Of a DNA stretch of 5,086 nucleotides, positions 1-5,086 are shown piece by piece. The DNA comes from Spirochaetes bacterium RBG_16_67_19 (GTDB taxonomy: Bacteria; Spirochaetota; Spirochaetia; SZUA-6; DRHE01): NCBI GenBank assembly GCA_001829505.1, contig MIBK01000043.1, forward strand, positions 7,495-12,580. The letters are read 5' to 3'. Position numbers and translations under genes: made by a program. A model generated the notes under the pieces. That model was not told where the DNA came from. It did no database searches and was given only the letters and a program-made list of their open reading frames with translations. Each line of letters starts with the position of its first letter. Within the stretch, counting starts at the first letter, position 1.

Positions 1-885
1 ATCGGCGATCTCCCGGTCCGCCTCCCCCTCCACGGCGGCCAGCTCGGCCTCCGGCACTCCCCACTCGGCGGAGAGGCGCGCCCGCCAGGCCGGCAGCGGG
101 TCGCGCGCCCGCCAGGCCTCCAGCTCCTCTTTGGTCCGGTAGCCGGCCGGCTCGAAGCGGGAGTGGCCGCGGAAGCGGTAGGTTTTGCACTCCAGCAGGC
201 TGGGCCCTTCGCCGCGGCGCGCGCGCGCCAGGGCCTCCCCGGCCGCCTCGTACACCGCCTGGGGATCCATGCCGTCCGCCACGCGGCCCGGCATGGCGTA
301 GGCCGCCGCGCGCGCCGCGATGTCCTGGACCGCGGTCACGCGCCGGTAGTGGGTGGAAAAGCCGTACAGGTTGTTCTCGCAGACGAACACCACCGGCAGC
401 TCCCACACCGCGGCCAGGTTCAGGGACTCGTGGAACACCCCTTCGTTGGCAGCCCCGTCGCCGAAAAAGGCCACGCTCACCCTGCCGCTGCCCAGGTACT
501 GCGCGCTCCAGGCCGCTCCCACCGCGTGGGGGATGCCGCCGGCCACGATGCCATTGGCCCCCAGCATGCCCACCCGGAAGTCGGCGATGTGCATGGAGCC
601 GCCCAGGCCGCGGCAGCAGCCTGTGTCCTTGGCGAACATCTCGGCCATCACCGCCCGGAGGTCCGCGCCCTTGGCGATGCAGTGGCCGTGCCCGCGGTGG
701 GTGGAGGATACGTAGTCCTGGATGCCGAGGTGCGCGCACACCCCGGCGGCCACGGCCTCTTCTCCATCATATTGGTGCATGCTCCCTGGCATGGCCCGCG
801 TGGAGAACAGGCGGAAGAGCTCCTCCTCGAACTTGCGGATGCGCACCATGGTGCGGTACAGGCCCAGGGCGATTTCGCGATCCAT
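1..885 (-). CDS. Thiamine-diphosphate-dependent dehydrogenase E1 component, alpha subunit (AcoA/PdhA-like), 3' end cut by window edge
   Basis: The 295 visible residues match the E1 alpha subunit of 2-oxoacid or acetoin dehydrogenase complexes. These subunits decarboxylate or cleave the substrate on thiamine diphosphate and pass the acyl group to a lipoyl E2, in the cytoplasm. Visible signatures, in order: HRGHGHCIAKG (63-73), GGSMHIAD (95-102), MLGANGIVAGG (107-117), and the cofactor/Mg motif running from GDGAANEG (142-149) to ENN (170-172). YRFRGHS follows at 236-242, in the loop position of PDH E1 alpha. The HRGHGHCIAKG and GGSMHIAD wording favours the acetoin-dehydrogenase-like branch, but substrate cannot be read from this. 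Family members are about 320 residues, so perhaps 25-35 are missing beyond base 1, and an E1 beta gene would be expected next. The ATG at 885-883 overlaps the cyclase stop by one base (TGATG). A GGAGG lies at 893-897, implying translational coupling. Confidence 0.93.
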   Translation of the reverse strand, partial: MDREIALGLYRTMVRIRKFEEELFRLFSTRAMPGSMHQYDGEEAVAAGVCAHLGIQDYVSSTHRGHGHCIAKGADLRAVMAEMFAKDTGCCRGLGGSMHIADFRVGMLGANGIVAGGIPHAVGAAWSAQYLGSGRVSVAFFGDGAANEGVFHESLNLAAVWELPVVFVCENNLYGFSTHYRRVTAVQDIAARAAAYAMPGRVADGMDPQAVYEAAGEALARARRGEGPSLLECKTYRFRGHSRFEPAGYRTKEELEAWRARDPLPAWRARLSAEWGVPEAELAAVEGEADREIAD

Positions 886-1594
886 CAGGCTTCCTCCAGG
901 GCGACCAGGCGCACGGGGCAGGAGTCCAGCCCCGCGATGGGCAAGGCCAGGATGAAGAGCGTGAAACGCCGCCGGCGCAAGGCGTCCAGGTGAGCGGCGA
1001 ACTCGATGATCGGCACCTGGTGGTCCATCAGCAGTTGGTGGATTGGCTGGTTGGGCGCGCCCTTGATCTCCAGGCCGGAGGCGTCGGAGCCGACCAGGTT
1101 GACGCGCTTCTCCAGCACCAGCCAGCGGGCCGCCTCCAGGCCCAGGTAGGGCCGCTCGTGCGCGCGGGCGGTGCGGTACAGCCGGTCGCAGCCGAACTGC
1201 AGGAGCACGGCGTCCCCTGGGCGGATGTCCTGTTCCTGCGAGGACAGCTCGGCGAGGGTCACGGGTTGGTCGGGGAGCTTGTGCCGGAAGTCCAGCAGCA
1301 CCGCGGGGCTTACCAGGCGCCGGAGCGGGAAGCTGCCCGCGTCCAGACCGCGCCGGTTGTGGTGGTAGGGGAACTCCACGTGCGTGCCGCAGTGCGAGGA
1401 CACCTGGATGTTGGATAATATGTACCAGACGTCCTTGTCCTTGGGGTATTGCGGGTACAACTCCGTTGTGTCGTGGATTTCCAGCGCCAGCGGATATTCC
1501 TCCTGGCCGGGCAGCAGGGCGTGGCTCAGGTCCACGATCCGGTAGCCGGGGAGGGGATTGGGGGGGGGAGGTCGGAGAGGCGCTCGTCGTCCAG
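885..1594 (-). CDS. Cyclase family metal-dependent hydrolase (kynurenine formamidase-like), start unresolved
   Basis: The frame ending in TGA at 887-885 encodes a cyclase-superfamily protein (KynB, isatin hydrolase and relatives). These metal enzymes open amide, lactone or cyclic-ketone bonds. Visible signs are an N-terminal IVDLSHALLPG, the metal motif HCGTHVEFPYH (1394-1362; usually HxGTHxDxPxH, so Asp is replaced by Glu), HQLL, PIIEF, and a C-terminal GLDSCPVR. The start is a problem. Between the regulator's stop (1598) and the conserved core there is no ATG or TTG, and the only GTG (1535-1533) has no ribosome site and would trim the first strand. A strong AAAGGAG (1608-1602) points to CTG at 1594, seven bases on, but this joins the enzyme frame only if the C9 tract (1568-1560) had 10 or 7 bases. 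As read, the open frame runs back to an ATG at 1712 inside the regulator gene, with an implausible Arg/Pro/Ala leader. Family identity is solid; the 5' end is provisional. Confidence 0.8.
1560..1568. repeat. Nine-G homopolymer at the cyclase 5' end
   Basis: Nine consecutive G on the plus strand (C on the coding strand). It lies between the only good ribosome binding site and the conserved cyclase core, where a one-base change decides whether the two are in the same frame. Such tracts are prone to assembly error, replication slippage (phase variation) and transcriptional slippage. The sequence alone does not say which. Confidence 0.9.
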
Positions 1595-1597
1595 GTT

Positions 1598-2449
1598 TCA
1601 GCTCCTTTCGGGCAGCCGCAGGAGCTTCTCCATGCGGCGATTGACCTGCTCGTAGTCGCGCGGGGCTCCGCGCAGCCGGGCGGCCAGCAGGTACATGGCG
1701 TCGATCAGGCAAAGCTGGGCCACGCGGGAGCTCAGGGCGGTGACCGTGACCCGTGTTTCCGGGAAGGAGGTGCAGAAGAAGAAGTCCGAAGCCGCGTGCA
1801 GCGGGGAGCGCAGGTAGTTGGAAATGCCGATGGTGAGCGCCTGGCCCTCGCGGGCCAGCTCCAGCGCGCGCACGGTGGCCAGCGAGCGACCGGAGTGGGA
1901 CAGGCCCACGGCCACCTCGCTCTGCCTGGCGGTGGCCGCGCGAAAATAGACCTCGCTGGGGTCGGAGAGGGCCTGGGCGGGCACCCCCAGCAGGGAGAAG
2001 CGCATGGCCGCGTCCCGGGCCAGGATCCCGGAGGAGCCCACCCCGAAGAACAGCAGGGCGCGGGCCCGGACCATCCGCCGGACGGCCTGGGCCAGGGCCG
2101 CCGGATCCAGCAGCTTGAGGGTGTCCTCCAGGCTCTGGCGGTTGCCCAGAAACACCTTGGTGACCAGCTCGGCGTCGGAATCCTCCGCCTCGATGGCCTT
2201 GTAGAAGTAGGCGGGCGGCACGGCCCGCTCGCGGGCCAGCTCCAGCTTGAAGTCCCTCAAGCCCGCGAAGCCCGCCTTGCGGACCAGCCGGCTGACCGCG
2301 GCCACGCTGGCCGATGCGCCGGAGGCGATCTGCTTCACCGAAAGGCCTGGAATCCGCTCGGGGGAGGCCAGGATGAAATCCGCCAGCCTCCGCTCCACCG
2401 TGGAAAGCTGATTATAGAGGGAATTGAGGGTCAGCTCCACGCTGGGCAT
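1598..2449 (-). CDS. RpiR/MurR-family transcriptional regulator (HTH + SIS domain)
   Basis: A 283-residue protein with the standard two-domain RpiR layout and length. The N-terminal helix-turn-helix domain covers about residues 1-75, with the recognition region LSVKQIASGASASV (36-49) followed by VSRLVRKAGF. The SIS sugar-isomerase fold covers about 125-245, with FFGVGSSG at 134-141 and a later LSHSGRS loop, the places where phosphosugars usually bind. RpiR regulators normally sense a sugar phosphate or related metabolite and act on adjacent catabolic genes, here the cyclase and E1 alpha genes downstream. A GTG at 2461 is also in frame, but the AAAGG motif (about 2465-2461 on this strand) runs into that codon, while ATG at 2449 has it 11 bases upstream, so I chose ATG. 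The stop lies close to the cyclase start, consistent with one transcript. A large dyad over its promoter suggests autoregulation. The effector is unknown. Confidence 0.93.
   Translation of the reverse strand: MPSVELTLNSLYNQLSTVERRLADFILASPERIPGLSVKQIASGASASVAAVSRLVRKAGFAGLRDFKLELARERAVPPAYFYKAIEAEDSDAELVTKVFLGNRQSLEDTLKLLDPAALAQAVRRMVRARALLFFGVGSSGILARDAAMRFSLLGVPAQALSDPSEVYFRAATARQSEVAVGLSHSGRSLATVRALELAREGQALTIGISNYLRSPLHAASDFFFCTSFPETRVTVTALSSRVAQLCLIDAMYLLAARLRGAPRDYEQVNRRMEKLLRLPERS
1602..1608 (-). promoter_or_regulatory. Shine-Dalgarno site for the cyclase
   Basis: AAAGGAG on the minus strand, inside the last codons of the regulator gene. It is the best ribosome site near the cyclase. 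Seven bases downstream is CTG (1594-1592), not ATG, GTG or TTG. The in-frame CTG at 1601 abuts the site and is too close to use. Confidence 0.55.
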
Positions 2450-2466
2450 GCCCGGCTGCACCTTTC

Positions 2467-2483
2467 TTGAAAAGTATTTCCAA
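2467..2483. promoter_or_regulatory. 17-bp dyad, possible second operator
   Basis: TTGAAAAGTATTTCCAA is an imperfect palindrome with six of eight symmetric pairs and GAAA/TTTC half-sites. It lies 18 bases upstream of the regulator ATG, overlapping the edge of the 30-bp dyad. Its right half, ATTTCCAA (2476-2483), recurs at 2508-2515, 32 bases later, about three helical turns. Confidence 0.35.
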
Positions 2484-2515
2484 ATCTATTCATGAATTCA
2501 GTAACAGATTTCCAA
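2476..2515. repeat. Direct repeat ATTTCCAA, two copies 32 bp apart
   Basis: Identical octamers lie at 2476-2483 and 2508-2515, flanking the core of the 30-bp dyad. The second falls in the spacer between the proposed -35 and -10 of the minus-strand promoter. Spacing close to three helical turns would put both on one face of the DNA. Confidence 0.5.
2482..2511. promoter_or_regulatory. 30-bp imperfect dyad, candidate RpiR operator
   Basis: The dyad is centred between 2496 and 2497. The outer arms are AAATCT (2482-2487) and AGATTT (2506-2511), and the core TGAATTCA (2493-2500) is a perfect palindrome on the same centre. In total 12 of 15 base pairs are symmetric. It overlaps the proposed -10 and spacer of the regulator's promoter, the position of a repressor site. 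RpiR proteins bind as dimers or tetramers to such sites. That this regulator is the one that binds it is an inference. Confidence 0.5.
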
Positions 2516-2526
2516 TCCGGCGTCAA
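2498..2526 (-). promoter_or_regulatory. Candidate promoter of the rpiR-cyclase-E1 alpha operon
   Basis: On the minus strand, TTGACG (2526-2521, five of six to the -35 consensus) is followed by 17 bases and then TACTGA (2503-2498). The -10 is weak in itself but is preceded by TGT, giving an extended -10 form TGtTACTGA. Transcription would start near 2491, leaving a leader of about 40 bases before the ATG at 2449. Confidence 0.4.
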
Positions 2527-2558
2527 GCCGTACGGCGCCCTGCCGCGCCGGTTGGGCA

Positions 2559-2583
2559 GGCCGCCTCCCCCGGCCGCCTCCCC
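2559..2583. repeat. Tandem repeat GGCCGCCTCCCC (two copies) next to the rplU promoter
   Basis: Identical 12-mers lie at 2559-2570 and 2572-2583, separated by a single C, for a period of 13. The second copy abuts the proposed -35 TTGACC of the rplU operon. It could be a regulator site or simple local duplication; the sequence does not decide. Confidence 0.5.
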
Positions 2584-2613
2584 TTGACCCGGGGCGCGCT
2601 GCCGTGGTAGTTT
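2584..2613 (+). promoter_or_regulatory. Candidate promoter of the rplU-prp-rpmA-obg-nadD operon
   Basis: TTGACC (2584-2589) is followed by 18 bases and TAGTTT (2608-2613), preceded by TGG to give an extended -10 form TGgTAGTTT. The start of transcription would fall at about 2619-2621, on or next to the rplU ATG at 2620. No Shine-Dalgarno sequence precedes that ATG, which fits a leaderless or near-leaderless message. Confidence 0.5.
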
Positions 2614-2619
2614 CGCCGG

Positions 2620-2934
2620 ATGTACGCTCTGGTGGATATAAAAGGCAAGCAGTACAAGGCCGAAACCGGGGCCTTGCTGAAGGTGGATCTTTTCGACAAC
2701 AACGCCGGGGATACCCTGGAGTTCGCGTCGGTGATGCTGGTGAGCGGGGAGCAGGGCACGAAGGTGGGACAACCGTACCTGCCCGGGGTCACGGTCAAGG
2801 CCGTGGTCCAGGAGCACGGCCGGGGCGCCAAGATCCGCGTGTTCAAGTACAAGAAGCGGAAGAACTACCGCCGCACCCAGGGTCACCGGCAGAGCTTCAC
2901 TCTGCTCAAAGTTCAGGAAATCGCCGGGCTGTAG
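2620..2934 (+). CDS. rplU: 50S ribosomal protein L21
   Basis: At 104 residues this is the normal length for bacterial L21, a 23S rRNA-binding protein of the large subunit. It begins MYALVDIKGKQYKAETG, the typical L21 opening. It has KVGQPYLPG (about 48-56), and the family signature runs from FKYKKRKNYRRTQGHRQ to the C-terminus. The ATG is fixed by the conserved opening and has no Shine-Dalgarno sequence upstream. It is the first gene of the housekeeping operon. prp begins six bases after the TAG stop, in the same frame. Confidence 0.97.
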   Translation: MYALVDIKGKQYKAETGALLKVDLFDNNAGDTLEFASVMLVSGEQGTKVGQPYLPGVTVKAVVQEHGRGAKIRVFKYKKRKNYRRTQGHRQSFTLLKVQEIAGL

Positions 2935-2940
2935 GTTCCC

Positions 2941-3285
2941 GTGATCCGCCTGAGCCTGCGGCTGCGGGCCGACGGTTGCCTGCGGGGCTTTTCGGCCTCC
3001 GGGCATGCCGGGACCGGGCCCAGGGGCCGGGATCCGCTGTGCGCCGCGGTGACGGTGCTGCTGCGGACCACGGCCCGTCTACTGGCCGCCCAGCCCGACC
3101 TCGAGGTGAGCGGCGAGGCGCCGGCGGAGGGGGAAATGCGGCTGCTCCTGGAGCCCCCCCCCGAGAAGCGCAAGGATTGGGTGCGCGGCGTGACGGCCAC
3201 CCTGGTGGCCGGGCTGGCGGACCTGGACCGGGAGTTCCCCGGCCGGCTGAAACTGGAAGTAGGAGAGGAAGGCAATGGCACATAA
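2941..3285 (+). CDS. prp: Ribosomal-processing cysteine protease family protein Prp (YsxB-like)
   Basis: A 114-residue protein in the place where prp/ysxB sits in many bacteria, between rplU and rpmA. Prp of Firmicutes removes an N-terminal extension from L27. The family's catalytic pair is present: His22 in FSASGHAG and Cys34 in DPLCAAV, the same numbering I recall for the Staphylococcus aureus enzyme. The C-terminal half ends in the expected [10 protein letters not shown] strand. The GTG at 2941 is the first start after an in-frame TAG (the rplU stop) and puts the first strand, [11 protein letters not shown], at the N-terminus as in relatives. The 3' end overlaps rpmA by 11 bases. A nine-C tract (3154-3162) encodes three prolines, and the frame is intact on both sides. 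Oddly, the adjacent L27 has no extension to cut, so its substrate here is unclear. Confidence 0.9.
   Translation: MIRLSLRLRADGCLRGFSASGHAGTGPRGRDPLCAAVTVLLRTTARLLAAQPDLEVSGEAPAEGEMRLLLEPPPEKRKDWVRGVTATLVAGLADLDREFPGRLKLEVGEEGNGT
3154..3162. repeat. Nine-C homopolymer inside prp
   Basis: Nine consecutive C within prp encode Pro-Pro-Pro (about residues 72-74), in the linker between the catalytic half and the C-terminal helix and strand. The reading frame continues correctly into conserved sequence, so the count as given is compatible with a functional gene. Confidence 0.85.
3261..3272 (+). promoter_or_regulatory. Ribosome binding site of rpmA
   Basis: The purine run AGGAGAGGAAGG ends two bases before the rpmA ATG. 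AGGAG (3261-3265) has nine bases of spacing and GAGG (3265-3268) has six. It lies within the prp coding sequence and is the strongest site on the plus strand, suited to the high synthesis rate of L27. Confidence 0.75.
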
Positions 3286-3523
3286 AAAAGGCGGCGGGAG
3301 CGCGAAGAACAACCGCGACTCCAATGCCCAGCGGCTGGGCGTCAAGCGTTTCGGCGGCGAACAGGTGAGCGCCGGCTCCATTCTGGTCCGGCAGCGCGGC
3401 ACCCGTTTCCACCCCGGCCAGAACGTGGGCAAGGGCAGCGACGACACCCTGTACGCCAAGGTCGACGGCAAAGTCCTCTTTCTTCAGAAGCGCGGGAGGA
3501 AGCTGGTCAGCGTCCAGCCCTGA
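3275..3523 (+). CDS. rpmA: 50S ribosomal protein L27
   Basis: An 82-residue L27, whose N-terminal tail reaches the peptidyl transferase centre. It opens [19 protein letters not shown] and continues through [23 protein letters not shown] and [12 protein letters not shown], all standard for the family. The start is set by the conserved opening and the strong ribosome site. There is no Firmicutes-type NLQFF extension, so the mature N-terminus is made directly after Met removal. It overlaps prp by 11 bases, and obg follows two bases after the stop. Confidence 0.97.
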   Translation: MAHKKGGGSAKNNRDSNAQRLGVKRFGGEQVSAGSILVRQRGTRFHPGQNVGKGSDDTLYAKVDGKVLFLQKRGRKLVSVQP

Positions 3524-3525
3524 GC

Positions 3526-4509
3526 GTGGAGAGGTTCGTCGACGAAGCCCTGATCGAGGTTTCCTCCGGCGACGGGGGGCCAGGGTCCGTGCACTTCCGG
3601 CGGGAGAAGTTCATTCCCAAGGGCGGTCCGGACGGGGGTGACGGCGGCGATGGCGGGAGCGTGCGGTTCCTCGTGCGCCTGAATCTGAAAGCCCTTTCGC
3701 ACCTGGCCATGCAGCGGGTGTTCCGGGCCGAGAGCGGCCGCCCCGGCGGCGGCAACCGCAAGCACGGCCGCGACGGTCGCGACGTGGAGATCGCGCTGCC
3801 GCCCGGAACGCTGGTCAAGGACGCGGAGTCCGGCCGCCTGCTGGCCGATCTGTCGGCCAGCGGCGATTCCTGGCTGTGCCTGCAGGGCGGGCGCGGAGGC
3901 AGGGGCAACTGGCACTTCCGCTCGCCCACCCGCCAGGCGCCGCGCTACGCGCAGAAGGGCCTGCCTGGGGCCACCCGGCGCCTCGCCGTGGAGCTGAACC
4001 TGATCGCCGACGTGGGGCTGGTGGGCCAGCCCAACGCCGGCAAGTCCACCCTGCTGGCCGCGCTGACCAACGCCCGGCCCAAGATCGCCGCGTATCCCTT
4101 CACCACCCGCAGCCCGTACATCGGGGTGATGCGCAACGGGGATGCCGAGCTGATCATCGCCGACATCCCCGGCATCATCGAGGGGGCCTCCACGGGGGCC
4201 GGATTGGGCCTGCGCTTCCTGAAGCACGTGAACCGCACCCGGGCCCTGGCCTTCCTGGTCGACCTGGGGGACGCGGAGCCGGGCGCGGCGCTGGAGGTGC
4301 TGCGCCGCGAGCTGGGCGCCTATGACCCGGCGCTGCTGTCCCGTCCCCGGCTGGTGGTGGGGACCAAGCTGGACCTGCCGGAAAGCGGCGAGCGCCTGCG
4401 GGAGCTGGAGGCTGCGGCGGCGGGGGAGCGGGTCCTGGCCATTTCGGTCTGGAACCGGCAGGGGCTGGAGGAGCTGGCCCGGGCGCTGGTGGAGCTGGGC
4501 CGGGCATGA
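3526..4509 (+). CDS. obgE: Obg/CgtA family ribosome-assembly GTPase
   Basis: A 327-residue Obg protein, a GTPase that assists late 50S assembly and couples it to growth and (p)ppGpp. The Gly-rich Obg fold spans about 1-157, with REKFIPKGGPDGGDGG at 26-41. The G domain follows: G1 GQPNAGKST (167-175), G2 PFTTR (191-195), G3 DIPG (213-216), G4 TKLD (280-283) and G5 in the region AISVWNRQG (305-313). The protein ends right after the G domain, so the C-terminal OCT domain of many Obg proteins is absent. G4 has Thr for the usual Asn, and G5 reads SV where SA is typical. The GTG at 3526 gives the conserved opening and lies two bases after the rpmA stop with no good ribosome site, suggesting coupled translation. 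It overlaps nadD by four bases (ATGA). Confidence 0.96.
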   Translation: MERFVDEALIEVSSGDGGPGSVHFRREKFIPKGGPDGGDGGDGGSVRFLVRLNLKALSHLAMQRVFRAESGRPGGGNRKHGRDGRDVEIALPPGTLVKDAESGRLLADLSASGDSWLCLQGGRGGRGNWHFRSPTRQAPRYAQKGLPGATRRLAVELNLIADVGLVGQPNAGKSTLLAALTNARPKIAAYPFTTRSPYIGVMRNGDAELIIADIPGIIEGASTGAGLGLRFLKHVNRTRALAFLVDLGDAEPGAALEVLRRELGAYDPALLSRPRLVVGTKLDLPESGERLRELEAAAAGERVLAISVWNRQGLEELARALVELGRA

Positions 4510-5086
4510 GGCTGGCCATCCTCGGGGGCACCTTCAATCCCGTGCACGTCGGGCACCTGTTCCTGGCCGAGGAGGTGCGCAGCCTCCTGGGCTACGAGCG
4601 CATCCTCTTCGTGCCCGCCAACATCCCGGTGCACAAGTCCATGCCCGTCGAGGTGGGGGCCCGGCACCGCCTGGCCATGCTGCGCCTGGCCCTGGCCGGC
4701 AGCAGGGACTTCCAGGTGGAGACCTGCGAGCTGGAGCGGGGAGGCAACTCCTACTCCATCGACACGCTGGAGCAGGTGCTGCGGCGCTATCGCCCGGAGG
4801 GCCGCCCGGGCCTGATCATCGGTGAGGACCTGGTGGAGGGCTTCCCGGCCTGGAGGCAGGCCGCGCGGCTGGCGGAGCTGGCCGAGCTGATCGTGGCCCG
4901 CCGCGCGGCCACCCCGGTCGCGGCGCCCGACTGGCCCTTCCCGGCCAGCCTGCGCCGGATCGAGAACCTGCTGCTGCCCGTCTCCTCCTCGGAGATCCGC
5001 CGCCGGCTGGCCGCCGGCAGGCCGGTCCGGCACCTGGTGCCGGAGAAGGTGCTGCGCTACATCCGGCGCCGCCGGCTGTATGAGTA
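4506..5086 (+). CDS. nadD: Nicotinate-nucleotide adenylyltransferase, 3' end at window edge
   Basis: NadD transfers AMP from ATP to nicotinate mononucleotide, forming deamido-NAD, the step before NAD synthetase. The 193 visible residues show the nucleotidyltransferase motif GGTFNPVHVGHL (7-18, with the HxGH signature at 14-17). They also show VPANIPVHK (36-44), the IIGEDLVEGFPAW region (104-116), and the ATP-binding VSSSEIRRRL (159-168). YIRRRRLYE is a typical C-terminus, and the window stops at TA, which could be the first two bases of TAA or TAG. The gene is therefore probably complete except for its last base or two. The ATG overlaps the obg stop as ATGA, so translation is likely coupled. 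In several bacteria rsfS or lytR follows; that lies outside this window. Confidence 0.96.
   Translation, partial: MRLAILGGTFNPVHVGHLFLAEEVRSLLGYERILFVPANIPVHKSMPVEVGARHRLAMLRLALAGSRDFQVETCELERGGNSYSIDTLEQVLRRYRPEGRPGLIIGEDLVEGFPAWRQAARLAELAELIVARRAATPVAAPDWPFPASLRRIENLLLPVSSSEIRRRLAAGRPVRHLVPEKVLRYIRRRRLYE

Noticed and set aside
163..993. Long plus-strand open frame of 276 codons opposite the dehydrogenase gene
   Set aside because: It is antisense to a clear E1 alpha gene. Its protein is Ala/Gly/His/Arg-rich with no recognisable domain, as expected from high GC.
1600..1712. Cyclase N-terminal extension from ATG 1712
   Set aside because: It would overlap the regulator gene by more than 110 bases and add an Arg/Pro/Ala-rich leader unlike any cyclase.
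2459..2461. GTG as the start of the RpiR-family regulator
   Set aside because: The only Shine-Dalgarno-like bases run into this codon. The ATG at 2449 has usable spacing and gives the normal N-terminus.
1466..2470. Plus-strand open frame of 334 codons opposite the regulator
   Set aside because: Shadow of the RpiR gene. It is low in sequence complexity and lacks motifs, although it is longer than the real gene.
2539..2560. CCTGCC...GGCAGG hairpin as a terminator
   Set aside because: Only a 6-bp stem with a 10-base loop and no T run, and it lies between divergent promoters where no transcript should end.
3484..4227. Minus-strand open frame of 247 codons opposite obg
   Set aside because: Antisense to the unambiguous Obg coding region, with no domain or ribosome site that I can support.

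Overview
The window is GC-rich (roughly two thirds G+C by eye) and densely coded, with one short AT-rich island at about 2461-2516. Two operons diverge from that island, and both run off the window. I found no tRNA, rRNA, CRISPR array, insertion sequence or prophage gene.

Left half, minus strand (read from 2449 down to 1): an RpiR/MurR-type regulator with an SIS sugar-phosphate domain, then a metal-dependent cyclase/hydrolase of the kynurenine formamidase superfamily, then a thiamine-diphosphate-dependent 2-oxoacid/acetoin-type dehydrogenase E1 alpha subunit cut by the window edge. The last two overlap by one base (TGATG). This looks like a locally regulated catabolic operon. The cyclase has no usable ATG, GTG or TTG start behind its good Shine-Dalgarno sequence, and a nine-G tract lies exactly where the frame would need to shift. 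That suggests an assembly error, a phase-variable tract, or an unusual start.

Right half, plus strand (2620 to the end): rplU (L21), prp (L27-processing cysteine protease family), rpmA (L27), obg (ribosome-assembly GTPase) and nadD (nicotinate mononucleotide adenylyltransferase, complete to within its last one or two codons). Genes overlap or lie only a few bases apart, typical of a housekeeping operon for 50S assembly and NAD synthesis.

Organism: a prp gene between rplU and rpmA, followed directly by obg and nadD, together with the wording of L21, L27 and NadD, reminds me most of a high-GC spirochaete, probably uncultured. This is an inference from gene order and recall, not a search. The usual Firmicutes arrangement is less likely because L27 lacks the cleavable N-terminal extension and nadD follows obg.

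The main points of interest are a Prp protease with an intact catalytic pair but no cleavable extension on the adjacent L27; the disrupted start of the cyclase at the G9 tract; a 30-bp dyad over the regulator's own promoter; an rplU promoter placed so that the mRNA would be leaderless; and a regulator-cyclase-dehydrogenase set whose substrate I cannot name.
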